NCBI GenBank assembly: GCA_902765005.1
Contig: CACWYB010000001.1
Coordinates: forward strand, 1-64,000
Source of the DNA: an uncultured Eubacteriales bacterium
GTDB taxonomy: Bacteria; Bacillota; Clostridia; Christensenellales; CAG-138
Direction of reading: 5' to 3'
DNA: 64,000 bases
The first letter of the stretch is position 1. Every line of letters starts with the position of its first letter. A program made the translations under genes and the position numbers. Under the pieces are notes generated by a model. The model was given only the letters and a program-made list of their open reading frames with translations. It ran no database searches and was not told the origin of the DNA. Of the stretch, positions 1-7,884 are shown piece after piece.

Positions 1-108
1 CTCCGCCCGCTCGCTTTCTGCCATGGCTATCGCCGGCGTCCCGATCTCGAATACAAACAACACTACGATCGTCATTGCAATGCTCAGTATGCGTCGGATA
101 CTCTTCAT
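1..108 (-). CDS. N-terminus of a secreted protein (partial)
   Basis: The minus strand opens an ATG at 108-106, preceded by an AAGGGGAG ribosome binding site, and runs off the left window edge after 36 codons. The residues seen form a typical Gram-positive signal peptide: a positive start (MKSIRR), a hydrophobic core (about residues 7-22) and a likely signal peptidase site after AMA at about residues 28-30, followed by charged residues. The mature part lies outside the window, so the function cannot be told. It lies downstream of the hairpin at 275-317, so it may begin a new transcript. Confidence 0.6.
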   Translation of the reverse strand, partial: MKSIRRILSIAMTIVVLFVFEIGTPAIAMAESERAE

Positions 109-274
109 GGCTCGCTCCCCTTTCTTTTTCAGTCGTTTTTTCCTGGATCTGCTGCTCTTTCAAATGTGATAGACGTGATCTTCGTTGTTCCTCTATTATT
201 CAGACAATCCTTCCTCACCCTTTTTCTTCTTTCGGCATCTATTCTTTTTTGTGTCCGCTTTATTCCATAAATAA

Positions 275-317
275 AGAAGAGCAGCTGACACTACCGTTAG
301 TGCGTCGTCTGCTCTTT
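275..317 (-). terminator. Hairpin, probable terminator
   Basis: A two-step inverted repeat: outer arms AGAGCAG/CTGCTCT and inner arms CACTA/TAGTG around a 4-base loop, flanked by AT-rich stretches on both sides. It sits just after the stop of the minus-strand gene remnant (330) and before the secreted-protein gene, which is where a terminator would be expected. The T-run is weak, so it could instead be a processing or attenuation hairpin. Confidence 0.45.
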
Positions 318-329
318 ATCTCTATAAGT

Positions 330-485
330 TCAACAGCACAATATGGCGTTTAGTTCCATCACCGCCTGTGCTACCGTGTTGTGCGCCGAGTACACCGCTT
401 TGCCTTCCATATCCCGTACGCTGCATACCTAGTCATAGTTATCGAGCTGGTACATGGTGTCACGTATATGGTCGTCCCCTAGCAT
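330..485 (-). pseudogene. Broken small gene of unknown family
   Basis: Reading the minus strand from an ATG at 485-483 gives a plausible protein of about 50 residues (starting MLGDDHIRDTMYQ) that ends at a TGA at 332-330. A TAG at 431-429 interrupts it after residue 18. The downstream frame stays open and protein-like (VCSVRDMEGKAVYSAHNTV). No family is recognised with confidence. It abuts the hsdS fragment that starts near 493 on the other strand, so its 5' part may have been cut off by the rearrangement that built this locus. Confidence 0.4.
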
Positions 486-492
486 CTCTGTG

Positions 493-629
493 TTTGACCC
501 ACCTATCGAGGTACAGATTCAATTGACTGCATTTGTTTCAAGAATTGACAAATCAAAATTGACAGTCCAGCAGGGCCTTGATAAACTTAAGCTGTTAAAC
601 AATCCTTGATGTAGAAACACTTTGGGTGA
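493..629 (+). pseudogene. hsdS: 3' fragment of a type I specificity gene (hsdS), tail copy 1
   Basis: The frame from 493 encodes the C-terminal conserved coil typical of HsdS (PPIEVQIQLTAFVSRIDKSK, then QQGLDKLKLL). One A is missing in the A-run at 597-599, which shifts the frame. In the corrected frame it continues KQSLM, a TAG in place of a CAG (612-614), and KHFG before the TGA at 627-629. The two lesions make it a relic. The same tail recurs at 1062-1132 and about 2957-3024. Its terminal GGGTGA lies 6 bases before the ATG of the next gene and so serves as that gene's Shine-Dalgarno. Confidence 0.75.
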
Positions 630-634
630 AAAAT

Positions 635-1132
635 ATGAGAAAAATACAAGGTTGGTTTGAAAACTGGTGGGACAACATGAAAACTCTCCTGAAATTCCTG
701 GGAGGGGCTCCTTGCATAGAATTATATCCTCCTACGCGTTTGGAGAAAAAGATAAAGCGTAGGAGAGCGTTGGCTGTTATCCTGGTTATTACTGCTTTAG
801 CTCTTTGGGTTTATGTTGCATATCCAGAGGTACTTGGATGGAACGAGTTGTACCGAGAAGTCTGGTCAGACATGGATAGAATAGGCTCGGTCGAACGATT
901 GTCCTATATCGCAACTTTCTGGGGTGCAATACTAGGGGCAATGATCGCGGTACTTGCAACTCTCTTTACAACAGGGATCATTATCCACAGAGAAAGACAG
1001 ATCGACAGGCACAATGAGAGAATTGCCCACTTGCCAATTATCGAAATCAAATACGATGAAGACTTAACAGGCAATGGTCTTAATAAAATGGAACTGTTAA
1101 AACAATCCTTCATGCAGAAATACTTTGGGTGA
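635..1132 (+). CDS. Two-helix membrane protein fused to an HsdS tail
   Basis: The protein has about 165 residues and no confidently recognised family. It has a short basic N-terminus, a membrane segment at about residues 45-64, a second at about 92-117, then a charged cytoplasmic stretch rich in His, Arg and Glu. ATG 635 is chosen because it follows the GGGTGA of the hsdS tail; an in-frame GTG at 626 overlaps that tail's stop. The last 20 or so residues (GLNKMELLKQSFMQKYFG) match the C-terminus of HsdS rather than a membrane protein. The original gene seems to have lost its 3' end when an hsdS tail was joined in frame. It is probably a truncated cargo gene of the restriction locus, and whether it still works is unknown. 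Confidence 0.55.
   Translation: MRKIQGWFENWWDNMKTLLKFLGGAPCIELYPPTRLEKKIKRRRALAVILVITALALWVYVAYPEVLGWNELYREVWSDMDRIGSVERLSYIATFWGAILGAMIAVLATLFTTGIIIHRERQIDRHNERIAHLPIIEIKYDEDLTGNGLNKMELLKQSFMQKYFG
1062..1132 (+). repeat. hsdS tail copy 2, in frame with the upstream gene
   Basis: This 70-base stretch aligns with tail copy 1 at 493-629. The shared parts read CTGTTAAA-CAATCCTT, then ATGcAGAAA-CTTTGGGTGA. Here the run of As is complete and the CAG codon is intact, so the encoded tail (LLKQSFMQKYFG) is undamaged. It ends in TGAGG, which supplies the ribosome binding site of the DUF2971 gene. Confidence 0.7.
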
Positions 1133-1143
1133 GGCTGAAGAAT

Positions 1144-1956
1144 ATGGAAGAAATACTATATCATTACACATCAATTGATCGATTTGCACAAATTCTTAAA
1201 AATCGAACGATTCGATTAAGTCCGCTTGATAGAATGGATGATCTCCAAGAAAACATAACAAACGATATTAGGAATATAGGCAGATTTTTCTTTGCAAGCT
1301 GCTGGACAGATGATGTTAAAGAGAGCATCCCGATGTGGAATATGTATACTGATCCAAGAGCTGGGATTAGAATCGGCCTTCCCAAAAATCCTTTTAGGAG
1401 ACATGGAACTAGTGCTGAAGCGTTAAAAACCATATATGGTAGCATTGATTCTGGCAGTACTGCATTTATTGATACATTTCTTGATTTATCTTCTTTGATA
1501 AAAAAAGGCGTATTTAGTTCGCAAGCATGGAATGGGGATATTCTTAAGCAGATCACCTATACGGAAGATATCACAAAATTAGAACCCAAAATTGCTACGA
1601 TTAAAGGGGATCTGCTCCACTTGGACACTTCAACAGTTGGAGTATACAAAAATACACACTGGGATTTTCAAAATGAATGGAGATATTTAATGATGTTTCT
1701 CCCGCTTGATTTGAAGATACCACTTCCTGACTGTCTGACACATTTTAACGAGGTGGTCAACGCATTGTATCGTGGTGAACTGAAGCCTCCATTTAATTAT
1801 TATGATTTAGAGATTGCTTCAGAAATGTATGATAGAATGATTATTACGCCAAGCCCTAAGATGACAGAAGGAAATAGGATACTTTTGCAAGCACTTATAG
1901 ATAAATATAACCCTGCAATAAAAGTGGTAGATAGTGAGTTGATTGGGAAAATCTAA
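1144..1956 (+). CDS. DUF2971 family protein
   Basis: A 270-residue protein with the hallmarks of DUF2971 (PF11185): the opening LYHYTS motif, a following segment of the type LSPLDRMDDLQE, a central stretch FFFASCWTDD...MWNMYTD at about residues 48-67, and a late HWDFQNEWRYL (about residues 175-185). The family's biochemical role is not established; members often occur in defence and mobile loci. ATG 1144 is preferred because TGAGGCTGAAGAAT, derived from the hsdS tail, precedes it; a GTG at 1129 is the alternative. It is followed after 24 bases by the next cargo gene, so the two are likely co-transcribed. The DNA is much more AT-rich than the hsdR part of the locus. Confidence 0.8.
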   Translation: MEEILYHYTSIDRFAQILKNRTIRLSPLDRMDDLQENITNDIRNIGRFFFASCWTDDVKESIPMWNMYTDPRAGIRIGLPKNPFRRHGTSAEALKTIYGSIDSGSTAFIDTFLDLSSLIKKGVFSSQAWNGDILKQITYTEDITKLEPKIATIKGDLLHLDTSTVGVYKNTHWDFQNEWRYLMMFLPLDLKIPLPDCLTHFNEVVNALYRGELKPPFNYYDLEIASEMYDRMIITPSPKMTEGNRILLQALIDKYNPAIKVVDSELIGKI

Positions 1957-1980
1957 GATGGCTACTGAAAGGTTCTTGTT

Positions 1981-2847
1981 ATGCTAAATTATTACGTTGC
2001 AGAGTATGGGTATTCAGGCGAGCGATTGAGTGGCGAACTTACGATTGATCGCGTAGGACCAATCACAGCAGAGGAGTATGGACAAGTCCTCTCACTGTTT
2101 GATTTTACATCGGATTATGTTAGGATAAAGTATATTAAGCAAATGACTGTAGAAAGCGGGCATGATTTTATTGATTACTGCCACAATCTTAAAACCATAA
2201 AAAAGGACTTTGATATTCTTAATTCAGATGCTTATGGTGTAACAGGTAATAAGCTTCTTATCACTTTCCTTTCGTTTATAAGAATATTCCAAGATGTGAT
2301 TCAAAACACTTTAGCTAAAAGAGAAGACGAGAGGTTTGATGACTATAAAGTTTTTAATACATTGATGTATGATGATTATTTGGGGTATAGGTTATGCACA
2401 AGAATGCGAAATTATGTGACGCATTTTGATGTTCCACTAACAAGCATAAACAATTCTCTTGAAGGAGGGATATCGTTAACTTGCCACAAAGAACAATTGT
2501 TACAGTATGATGGCTGGAGCAGTGTAAAAAAAGAGATTGAACATTTACCTTCTGAATTTGAAATGAATGAATATGTGGGGGAGAGTATCGTTGCTATTGA
2601 GGCACTTTATTTGAAAGCACTTGAAAACTATTTTGAAAAAGCTTATTCTTGTTATAATAAGTTTCAAAAATGGCAGAGTGAACATCATGTCGATAGGGCT
2701 ATTATCGTTTCAATTGATGATGAAACTGAAGAAAAGGTTAGTCTTCATCCCTTCCCAGTGAACACAATGATTGAATTCTTCAAGGAATTGAGCAAACACC
2801 CAAATTATGATATAAATATATTAGAGAAAGATGAAATTAACCAATAA
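1981..2847 (+). CDS. HEPN-like protein of unknown function
   Basis: The protein has 288 residues. It is mostly helical in appearance and has no membrane segment. Around residues 140-155 is the motif RMRNYVTHFDVPL, in which R-NYVT-H fits the Rx4-6H catalytic motif of HEPN ribonucleases. HEPN RNases act in toxin-antitoxin and abortive infection systems, including the anticodon nuclease PrrC, which is encoded inside a type I hsd locus. The start ATG follows AAAGG at a good distance. The stop TAA (2845-2847) overlaps the first bases of an hsdR 5' fragment. The HEPN assignment rests on motif and context only. Confidence 0.5.
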   Translation: MLNYYVAEYGYSGERLSGELTIDRVGPITAEEYGQVLSLFDFTSDYVRIKYIKQMTVESGHDFIDYCHNLKTIKKDFDILNSDAYGVTGNKLLITFLSFIRIFQDVIQNTLAKREDERFDDYKVFNTLMYDDYLGYRLCTRMRNYVTHFDVPLTSINNSLEGGISLTCHKEQLLQYDGWSSVKKEIEHLPSEFEMNEYVGESIVAIEALYLKALENYFEKAYSCYNKFQKWQSEHHVDRAIIVSIDDETEEKVSLHPFPVNTMIEFFKELSKHPNYDINILEKDEINQ

Positions 2848-2910
2848 CCAACTTTGTTTTTCTCTTTACCGAGCCTAAATTCGAGGCCTGCAGCCAAGCG
2901 GCAGCCAATT
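2844..2910 (+). pseudogene. hsdR: 5' fragment of hsdR, head copy 1
   Basis: The stretch beginning ATAACCAACTTTG reads ITNFVFLFTEPKFEA, the N-terminus of a type I R subunit, and closely matches 4200-4266 at the head of the long hsdR below. It runs for about 22 codons and then loses similarity. In both copies the codon expected to be the ATG start is ATA, and the stop TAA of the preceding cargo gene overlaps it. Confidence 0.7.
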
Positions 2911-2956
2911 CAATGAAAAAGATGTCCATTTTAGAGGGCTCGATATCGTTACAATA

Positions 2957-3024
2957 ATGATGCAGCAGGGGTTGACAAACACAATTGGATAATGAAATCC
3001 TTGATGCAGAAATTCTTTGGATGA
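2957..3024 (+). pseudogene. hsdS: 3' fragment of hsdS, tail copy 3
   Basis: From CAGCAGGGG (2963) to the TGA at 3022-3024 the sequence aligns with tail copies 1 and 2. Relative to copy 1 one base is missing near 2970, so QQG is out of frame with the rest. The remaining frame reads MKSLMQKFFG followed by TGA. The terminal GGATGAGG provides the ribosome binding site for the ATG at 3032. Confidence 0.65.
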
Positions 3025-3031
3025 GGTTAGC

Positions 3032-3556
3032 ATGAGTAATATCAAAGATCTGTTGGAAGTTGCATACTATGTTGCATTCATAGTTTTAACCTACCTGATT
3101 GTGAAATATGCTAGAAAGACATTTTTGCTCCAATCAGAAAAAAGTCATAGCATTTTATGCAAGCTTTGCGTGATAGGAGATCAGGCGCATTACCAAACAA
3201 AATATGGCGTCGAGTTGTACAATTATGGCAATGACATTGCAAAAGATGTAACAGTCAAGGTTCAAAACTCGCTATCATTCAAATGTGATTATATTAAGCC
3301 GAATGAATCAGTAGTTTATCCCCTTGGAGTAATCATGCATATGATTGCAGGAAACCGGGTTTTGTTTGATAATATAACAAAAGAGGTTCAGCCAGGAGAA
3401 ACCATCGAAGCTGTTGTTTCTGTTGATGGAAAACAGACGACGCATACTTTATGTGCCGATTTACTTTTTTCGATTATTCCTGGGTCCGGATTGAATGAAA
3501 TAGCAAATAATATAGAGAAGGTAGCGTCTGAGATCAGAGATACTCACAGAAGGTGA
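3032..3556 (+). CDS. Single-pass membrane protein, unknown function
   Basis: A 174-residue protein with one N-terminal membrane helix at about residues 8-26 (YYVAFIVLTYLIVKY). A soluble part of beta-strand character follows (GVELYNYGNDIAKDVTVKV and similar strands). Such a build fits an anchored domain facing the cytoplasm or the outside, but no family is recognised. ATG 3032 is chosen because GATGAGGTTAGC from hsdS tail copy 3 gives a Shine-Dalgarno; a GTG-like extension from 3017 is less likely. It is followed after 44 bases by another cargo gene. Confidence 0.6.
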   Translation: MSNIKDLLEVAYYVAFIVLTYLIVKYARKTFLLQSEKSHSILCKLCVIGDQAHYQTKYGVELYNYGNDIAKDVTVKVQNSLSFKCDYIKPNESVVYPLGVIMHMIAGNRVLFDNITKEVQPGETIEAVVSVDGKQTTHTLCADLLFSIIPGSGLNEIANNIEKVASEIRDTHRR

Positions 3557-3600
3557 CCAACAGAGATTCTGAGAATAGTTTTCGCTTGTGGTATTGAATA

Positions 3601-4203
3601 ATGAGTAAATTCGACAAGAACTATTATGAGCGTTACGCAAAGCTGACATTGGATACTGCTTTTCCTGAATGGGGATTGCATTTTGCATTAGCTGATCGTC
3701 CTGATTTGCAAAATGAAACGGATGGCATCGGGATAGAAGTTACAAGTTCTACACCTTCTCAGATTAGGGAGGTTGATTCGCTTGGTGCAAAACTTCTTGG
3801 CAAAAAAGTATCTGTTGAAGAAGAAAAAAGGTTTCGAGGACAGTTGCTTCTTACTTGTGATAGAGTAGCATGGGCATATTCTCCAACAAAAGGACTCGTG
3901 GACTCGGATAGAAGCCCAGATATAATTGCTTCAATATCGCACAAGCGCAGCGTTTGGATAGAAAAGCAATATAAAGATTTTCGCGTAAAAGGTTTGTACA
4001 TTTTTATTGGGACAGGCGTTTTCGATGATTGGATGCTTGAAGAAACTGAGAAAGCAGATAGTTTTTCTTTCTTTCAGATAGTTATTATAAACGCGATGGA
4101 TAGGATTTATTACTATCAAGACGGATGGAAGAAAAAAGAATTCACCGATGAAGAGTTGGCTGAGTTCAAGAAGAAAGCACTTGAGGCGGGAGAAAAGCCA
4201 TAA
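3601..4203 (+). CDS. Unknown protein with a possible nuclease-like motif
   Basis: The protein has 200 residues, is soluble and of unrecognised family. Residues 33-52 contain RPDLQNETDGIGIEVTSS. The spacing of PD and the E-V-T after a hydrophobic strand resembles a PD-(D/E)xK fold in which the lysine is replaced. A long stretch of alternating strands and helices follows, and a charged C-terminal helix ends the protein. The nuclease idea is speculation from this motif only. The stop TAA at 4201-4203 overlaps the first codons of hsdR, so translation of the two genes could be coupled. Confidence 0.5.
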   Translation: MSKFDKNYYERYAKLTLDTAFPEWGLHFALADRPDLQNETDGIGIEVTSSTPSQIREVDSLGAKLLGKKVSVEEEKRFRGQLLLTCDRVAWAYSPTKGLVDSDRSPDIIASISHKRSVWIEKQYKDFRVKGLYIFIGTGVFDDWMLEETEKADSFSFFQIVIINAMDRIYYYQDGWKKKEFTDEELAEFKKKALEAGEKP

Positions 4204-7200
4204 CCAACTTTGATTTTCTCTTAACCGAGTCCAAATTCGAAGCCTTCAGCCAGGCGGCGGTCAACGCCGAGCGGGTGTTTGGGGTGGACGCGGCGGCCTG
4301 CGTCATCGGCTGCCGCCGGGCTATGGAGTTCGCCGTCAAATGGATGTATTCCGTGGACGGGGCCCTGCAGATGCCCTGGCAGGACACGCTGGTGTCCCTC
4401 ATGGGCACGGAGGAATTCCGGGACGTCGTGGGGCCGGACCTGCATCGGCGGATGGACTATATCCGGCGGGTGGCCAACGGGGCGGCCCATTCCGGGAAGG
4501 AGATCAACCCCGAACAGGCGGAGCTGTGCCTGGAAAACCTGTTCTGTTTCATGGACTTCGTGGCCTGCTGCTACGGGGACACGTATGAGCCCCGAACCTT
4601 TGACCGGGGGCTGCTGGGGAAAGAGGAAGCGCCCGCTGCTGTGGATGAGGCGGCCCTCCAGGAGGCGGAGCAAAAGCTCAATGACCTGTTGGCGGAGAAC
4701 GAGTCCCTGAAGGCGGAGCTGACCAGTCGCCGAGAAGCCCAGCAGGAGAGCTATGTGCCCAAGCCCCTGGAGCTGTCCGAATACAAGACTCGGAAGCTGT
4801 ACATCGACCAGATGCTGCGGGACGCGGGCTGGACCGAGGGGAAGGATTGGCTCAACGAGGTGGAGCTCCCCGGCATGCCCAACCCCAGCGGCGTGGGCTA
4901 TGCGGACTATGTACTCTATGGGGACGACGGGCAGCCCCTGGCGGTGGTGGAGGCCAAGCGCACCTGCGTGGACGTGTCCAAGGGCCGCCAGCAGGCCAAG
5001 CTCTACGCCGACCTGCTGGAGCAGAAGTATCACCGCCGGCCCGTGATCTTCCTCACCAACGGCTTCGAGACCCGCATCCAGGACAACCTGTACCCCGAGC
5101 GCCGCTGCGCCGCCATCTGGTCCAAGCGGGATCTGGAAAAGCTGTTCAACCTGCAGACCATGCGGACCAGCCTAAAGCACGTGACCGTGGACAGGGCCAT
5201 CGCCGGGCGCTACTACCAGGAGGGGGCCGTCAGGGCCGTCTGCGAGGCCTTCGGGGAGAAGAACCGCCGCAAGGCCCTGCTGGTCATGGCCACGGGCTCC
5301 GGCAAGACCCGGACGGTCATCGCTCTGGTGAAGGTGCTGCTGGATCGGGGCTGGATCAAGAACGTGCTGTTTCTGGCGGACCGGACCTCCCTGGTGACCC
5401 AGGCAAGCGGGCGTTTGTGAACCTGCTGCCGGACCTGTCCGTCGCGAACCTGTGCGAGGAGAAGGACAACTACACGGCCCACTGCGTCTTTTCCACCTAC
5501 CAGACCATGATGAACGTGATCGACACGGCGGAGGATAGGGAGGGGAAGCTGTTCACCTGCGGCCACTTCGACCTGGTCATCTGCGACGAAGCCCACCGGT
5601 CCATCTACAACAAGTATCAGGACATCTTCACCTGGTTCGACGCGCCGCTGGTGGGCCTCACAGCCACGCCCAAAGACGAGATCGACAAGAACACCTATGA
5701 GATCTTCGAGCTGGAAAGCGGCGTCCCCACCTATGGCTATGAGTTGGCCCAGGCGGTGAAGGACGGGTATCTGGTGGATTTCATGAGCGTGGAGACCACG
5801 CTGAAGTTCATCCAGCAGGGCATCGTCTACGACGAGCTCTCCGACGAGGACAAGGCCGCCTATGAGGACACCTTCACCGACGAGAACGGGGACCTGCCGG
5901 AGAGCATCGCCTCCTCCGCCCTGAACGAGTGGATCTTCAACGAGGACACCATCCGCCAGGTGCTCCACGTGCTCATGACCAACGGCCTGCACATCGACTA
6001 CGGCAACAAACTGGGCAAGACCATCATCTTCGCTAAGAACCACCGGCATGCGGAGAAGATCTTTGAGATCTTCAACAAAGAATACCCCCACCTGCCCGGC
6101 TACGCCAAGGTCATCGACAACTACATGACCTATGCCCAGAGCGCCATCGACGAGTTCTCCGACCCCAGGAAGCTCCCGCAGATCGCCATCTCCGTGGACA
6201 TGCTGGACACAGGCATCGACGTGCCGGAGGTGCTGAACCTGGTCTTTTTCAAGAAGGTCATGAGCAAAGCCAAGTTCTGGCAGATGATCGGCCGAGGCAC
6301 CCGCCTGTGCCCGGGGCTGCTGGACGGGAAGGACAAGGAGAAGTTCTATATCTTTGATTTCTGCGGCAACTTTGAGTTCTTCCGCATGAACAAGGGCAAG
6401 GCCACGGCCAACCTGCTGGCTCTCCAGGGCGCTATCTTCACCCTGAAAGCCCAGATCGCCTATAAGCTGCAGGACCTGGCCTATCAGACGCCGGAGCTGA
6501 TTGAGTTCCGCAAGGCCCTGGTGGAGGATATGGTGCGGAAGGTCCGGGAGCTGAACCGGGACAACTTCGCCGTGAAGCAGCACCTGAAATACGTGGAGAA
6601 GTACGCCGATCCGGCGAGCTATAATGCCCTGACCTATGAGGATACGCTCATGATGGGGCAGGAGCTGGCCCCGCTGATCGCGCCCGAAGAGGACGACGCC
6701 AAGGCCCTGCGCTTCGACGCCCTGCTGTACGGGATCGAGCTGGCGTACCTGGCGGGGAAGCGGTACGGCAAGGCCCGAAGCGACCTTATGAAGAAGGTAG
6801 CCGCCGTGGCGGGCGTGGCCAATATTCCGGAGATCATGGCCCAGTCGGAGCTGATCGACAAGATCCTGCACACGGACTACGTGGAGAACGCCGGCATCCG
6901 CGAGTTTGAGACCATCCGGGAGAATCTGCGCGGGCTGATGAAATACATCCTCAACAGCGGCGCTACCTATGATACGAACTTTGAAGACGAGATCCTTTCC
7001 CTGGAGTGGAAGGATTCCGAGCTGGAGAACGACGATCTGAAGAATTACAAGGCCAAGGCGGAGTTCTACGTGCGCCAGCATCAGGACAACGCTGTGATCC
7101 AAAAGCTCCGCAGCAACGTGCCCCTGACCACGGAGGACGTGAAGGAGCTGGAATCCATCCTGTGGAGCCAGGTGGGCACCCGGCAGGAGTACGAGGCGGA

Positions 7201-7501
7201 GTACGGCAAAAAACCTTTGGGCGAATTCGTCCGGGAGATCGTGGGCATGGACATGGCTGCGGCTAAGGCGGCCTTTGCGGAATACCTGAACGATGCGTCC
7301 CTGGACAGCCGCCAGATCTACTTCGTGAACCAGATCGTGGAATACATCGTCCATAACGGCCTCCTGAAGGACTTGTCCGTCCTCCAGGAGCCACCCTTCA
7401 CCGATCAGGGCAGCATCGTGGAGGTGTTCACCGATCTTACTCTCTGGCTGGGCATCCGCAAAGCCATCGAGCGGGTCAATCAAAACGCCATCGCGGCGTA
7501 A
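4200..7501 (+). pseudogene. hsdR: Type I restriction subunit R, frameshifted and without ATG start
   Basis: The motor and nuclease subunit of a type I restriction enzyme, about 1,100 residues once repaired. In order it has an N-terminal DUF4145-like domain (TNFDFLLTESKFEAFSQAA), a coiled coil near residue 150, the nuclease motif (YADYVLY...VVEAK), Walker A (MATGSGKT), a DEAH box (VICDEAH), GLTATP, helicase motif VI (QMIGRGTR) and an EcoEI-R type C-terminus. The expected ATG is ATA (4200-4202); the first usable internal start is a GTG at 4275. One base is missing near 5404 (GGCAAG where GGCCAAG is expected), which splits the gene into 4275-5420 and a frame that ends at 7501. A sequencing error cannot be excluded. 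No intact hsdM or hsdS of this locus is in the window. Confidence 0.85.
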
Positions 7502-7576
7502 GGGAAAGAGATGCAACAGAATCATTTGAATACTGAGTTTGTCTATACTCATACAGAATTGGCAAGCAGTTCTGTA

Positions 7577-7606
7577 TCGTGGAGCAGGATCCTTCCCCCG
7601 CAACCA
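7577..7606 (+). other. Partial tRNA-fMet 3' end, left element border (att)
   Basis: The sequence ends in CCCCCGCAACCA, the 3' acceptor end of bacterial initiator tRNA, followed by a short terminator. Just before it, GTGGAGCAG resembles the D-arm of the same tRNA, so this may be a copy with an internal deletion. It cannot fold into a full tRNA. It pairs with the partial copy ending at 29896 as the left attachment border of the mobile element between them. Confidence 0.55.
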
Positions 7607-7607
7607 A

Positions 7608-7637
7608 AAAAATGCCCTAATTTAGGGCATTTTTCAT
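7608..7637 (+). terminator. Terminator after the tRNA remnant
   Basis: ATGCCCTAA/TTTAGGGCAT arms followed by TTTTT form a compact Rho-independent terminator. A diverged version (AAGCCCTAA/TTAGGGCTT) follows the second tRNA fragment at 29901. The duplicated attachment region therefore includes the tRNA terminator. Confidence 0.7.
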
Positions 7638-7671
7638 TTTTGGCACATGGACAAAACAGACATTTTTGGAT

Positions 7672-7703
7672 TTTGACGACACTTTGACGACACTTTGACG
7701 ACA
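7672..7703 (+). repeat. Three direct TTTGACGACA repeats, 11-base period
   Basis: Perfect decamers start at 7672, 7683 and 7694, that is one per helical turn. Further copies lie at 7829 and 7841, at 8289 and 8300, and at 29713 and 29725 near the other end of the element. The placement close to both borders fits arm-type binding sites of the element's tyrosine integrase. Confidence 0.6.
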
Positions 7704-7761
7704 CGGACTTTTTGTGCTGTTCAACGCACCCCCTGCCTCTACAACATTTTATGCATAAAAA

Positions 7762-7791
7762 AGTTGACACACCGGATTCGATGTGCCACTT
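7762..7791 (+). terminator. Imperfect hairpin with flanking A and T runs
   Basis: TGACACA/TGTGCCA arms lie between AAAAAA and ATTTTTT, so the hairpin could stop transcription from either side. It belongs to a set of three similar hairpins (the others at 8330-8376 and 9370-9402), each placed after an integrase-arm cluster or after the integrase gene. Confidence 0.45.
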
Positions 7792-7828
7792 ATTTTTTCT
7801 GTGTTCTTTATTCCTGTATCATTTATGA

Positions 7829-7850
7829 TTTGACGACATTTCTGACGACA
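7829..7850 (+). repeat. Two TTTGACGACA-type repeats
   Basis: One perfect decamer at 7829 and one with a single mismatch (TCTGACGACA) at 7841, 12 bases apart. They belong to the same family as the triple repeat at 7672 and probably bind the integrase. Confidence 0.5.
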
Positions 7851-7884
7851 CCGGTGTTCAAACATGAGACGGTATCAGACTTTT

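Noticed and set aside
75-353. Plus-strand open frame of 92 codons
   Set aside because: No ribosome binding site, odd Cys/Ser-rich composition, and it overlaps the convincing minus-strand signal peptide and the hairpin at 275-317.
4275-5420. Separate short hsdR-like gene
   Set aside because: It is the 5' part of the frameshifted hsdR; the remaining motifs continue in the next frame without a gap.
5213-7603. Minus-strand open frame of 796 codons opposite hsdR
   Set aside because: It is the antisense shadow of a GC-rich gene; the plus strand carries all helicase motifs.
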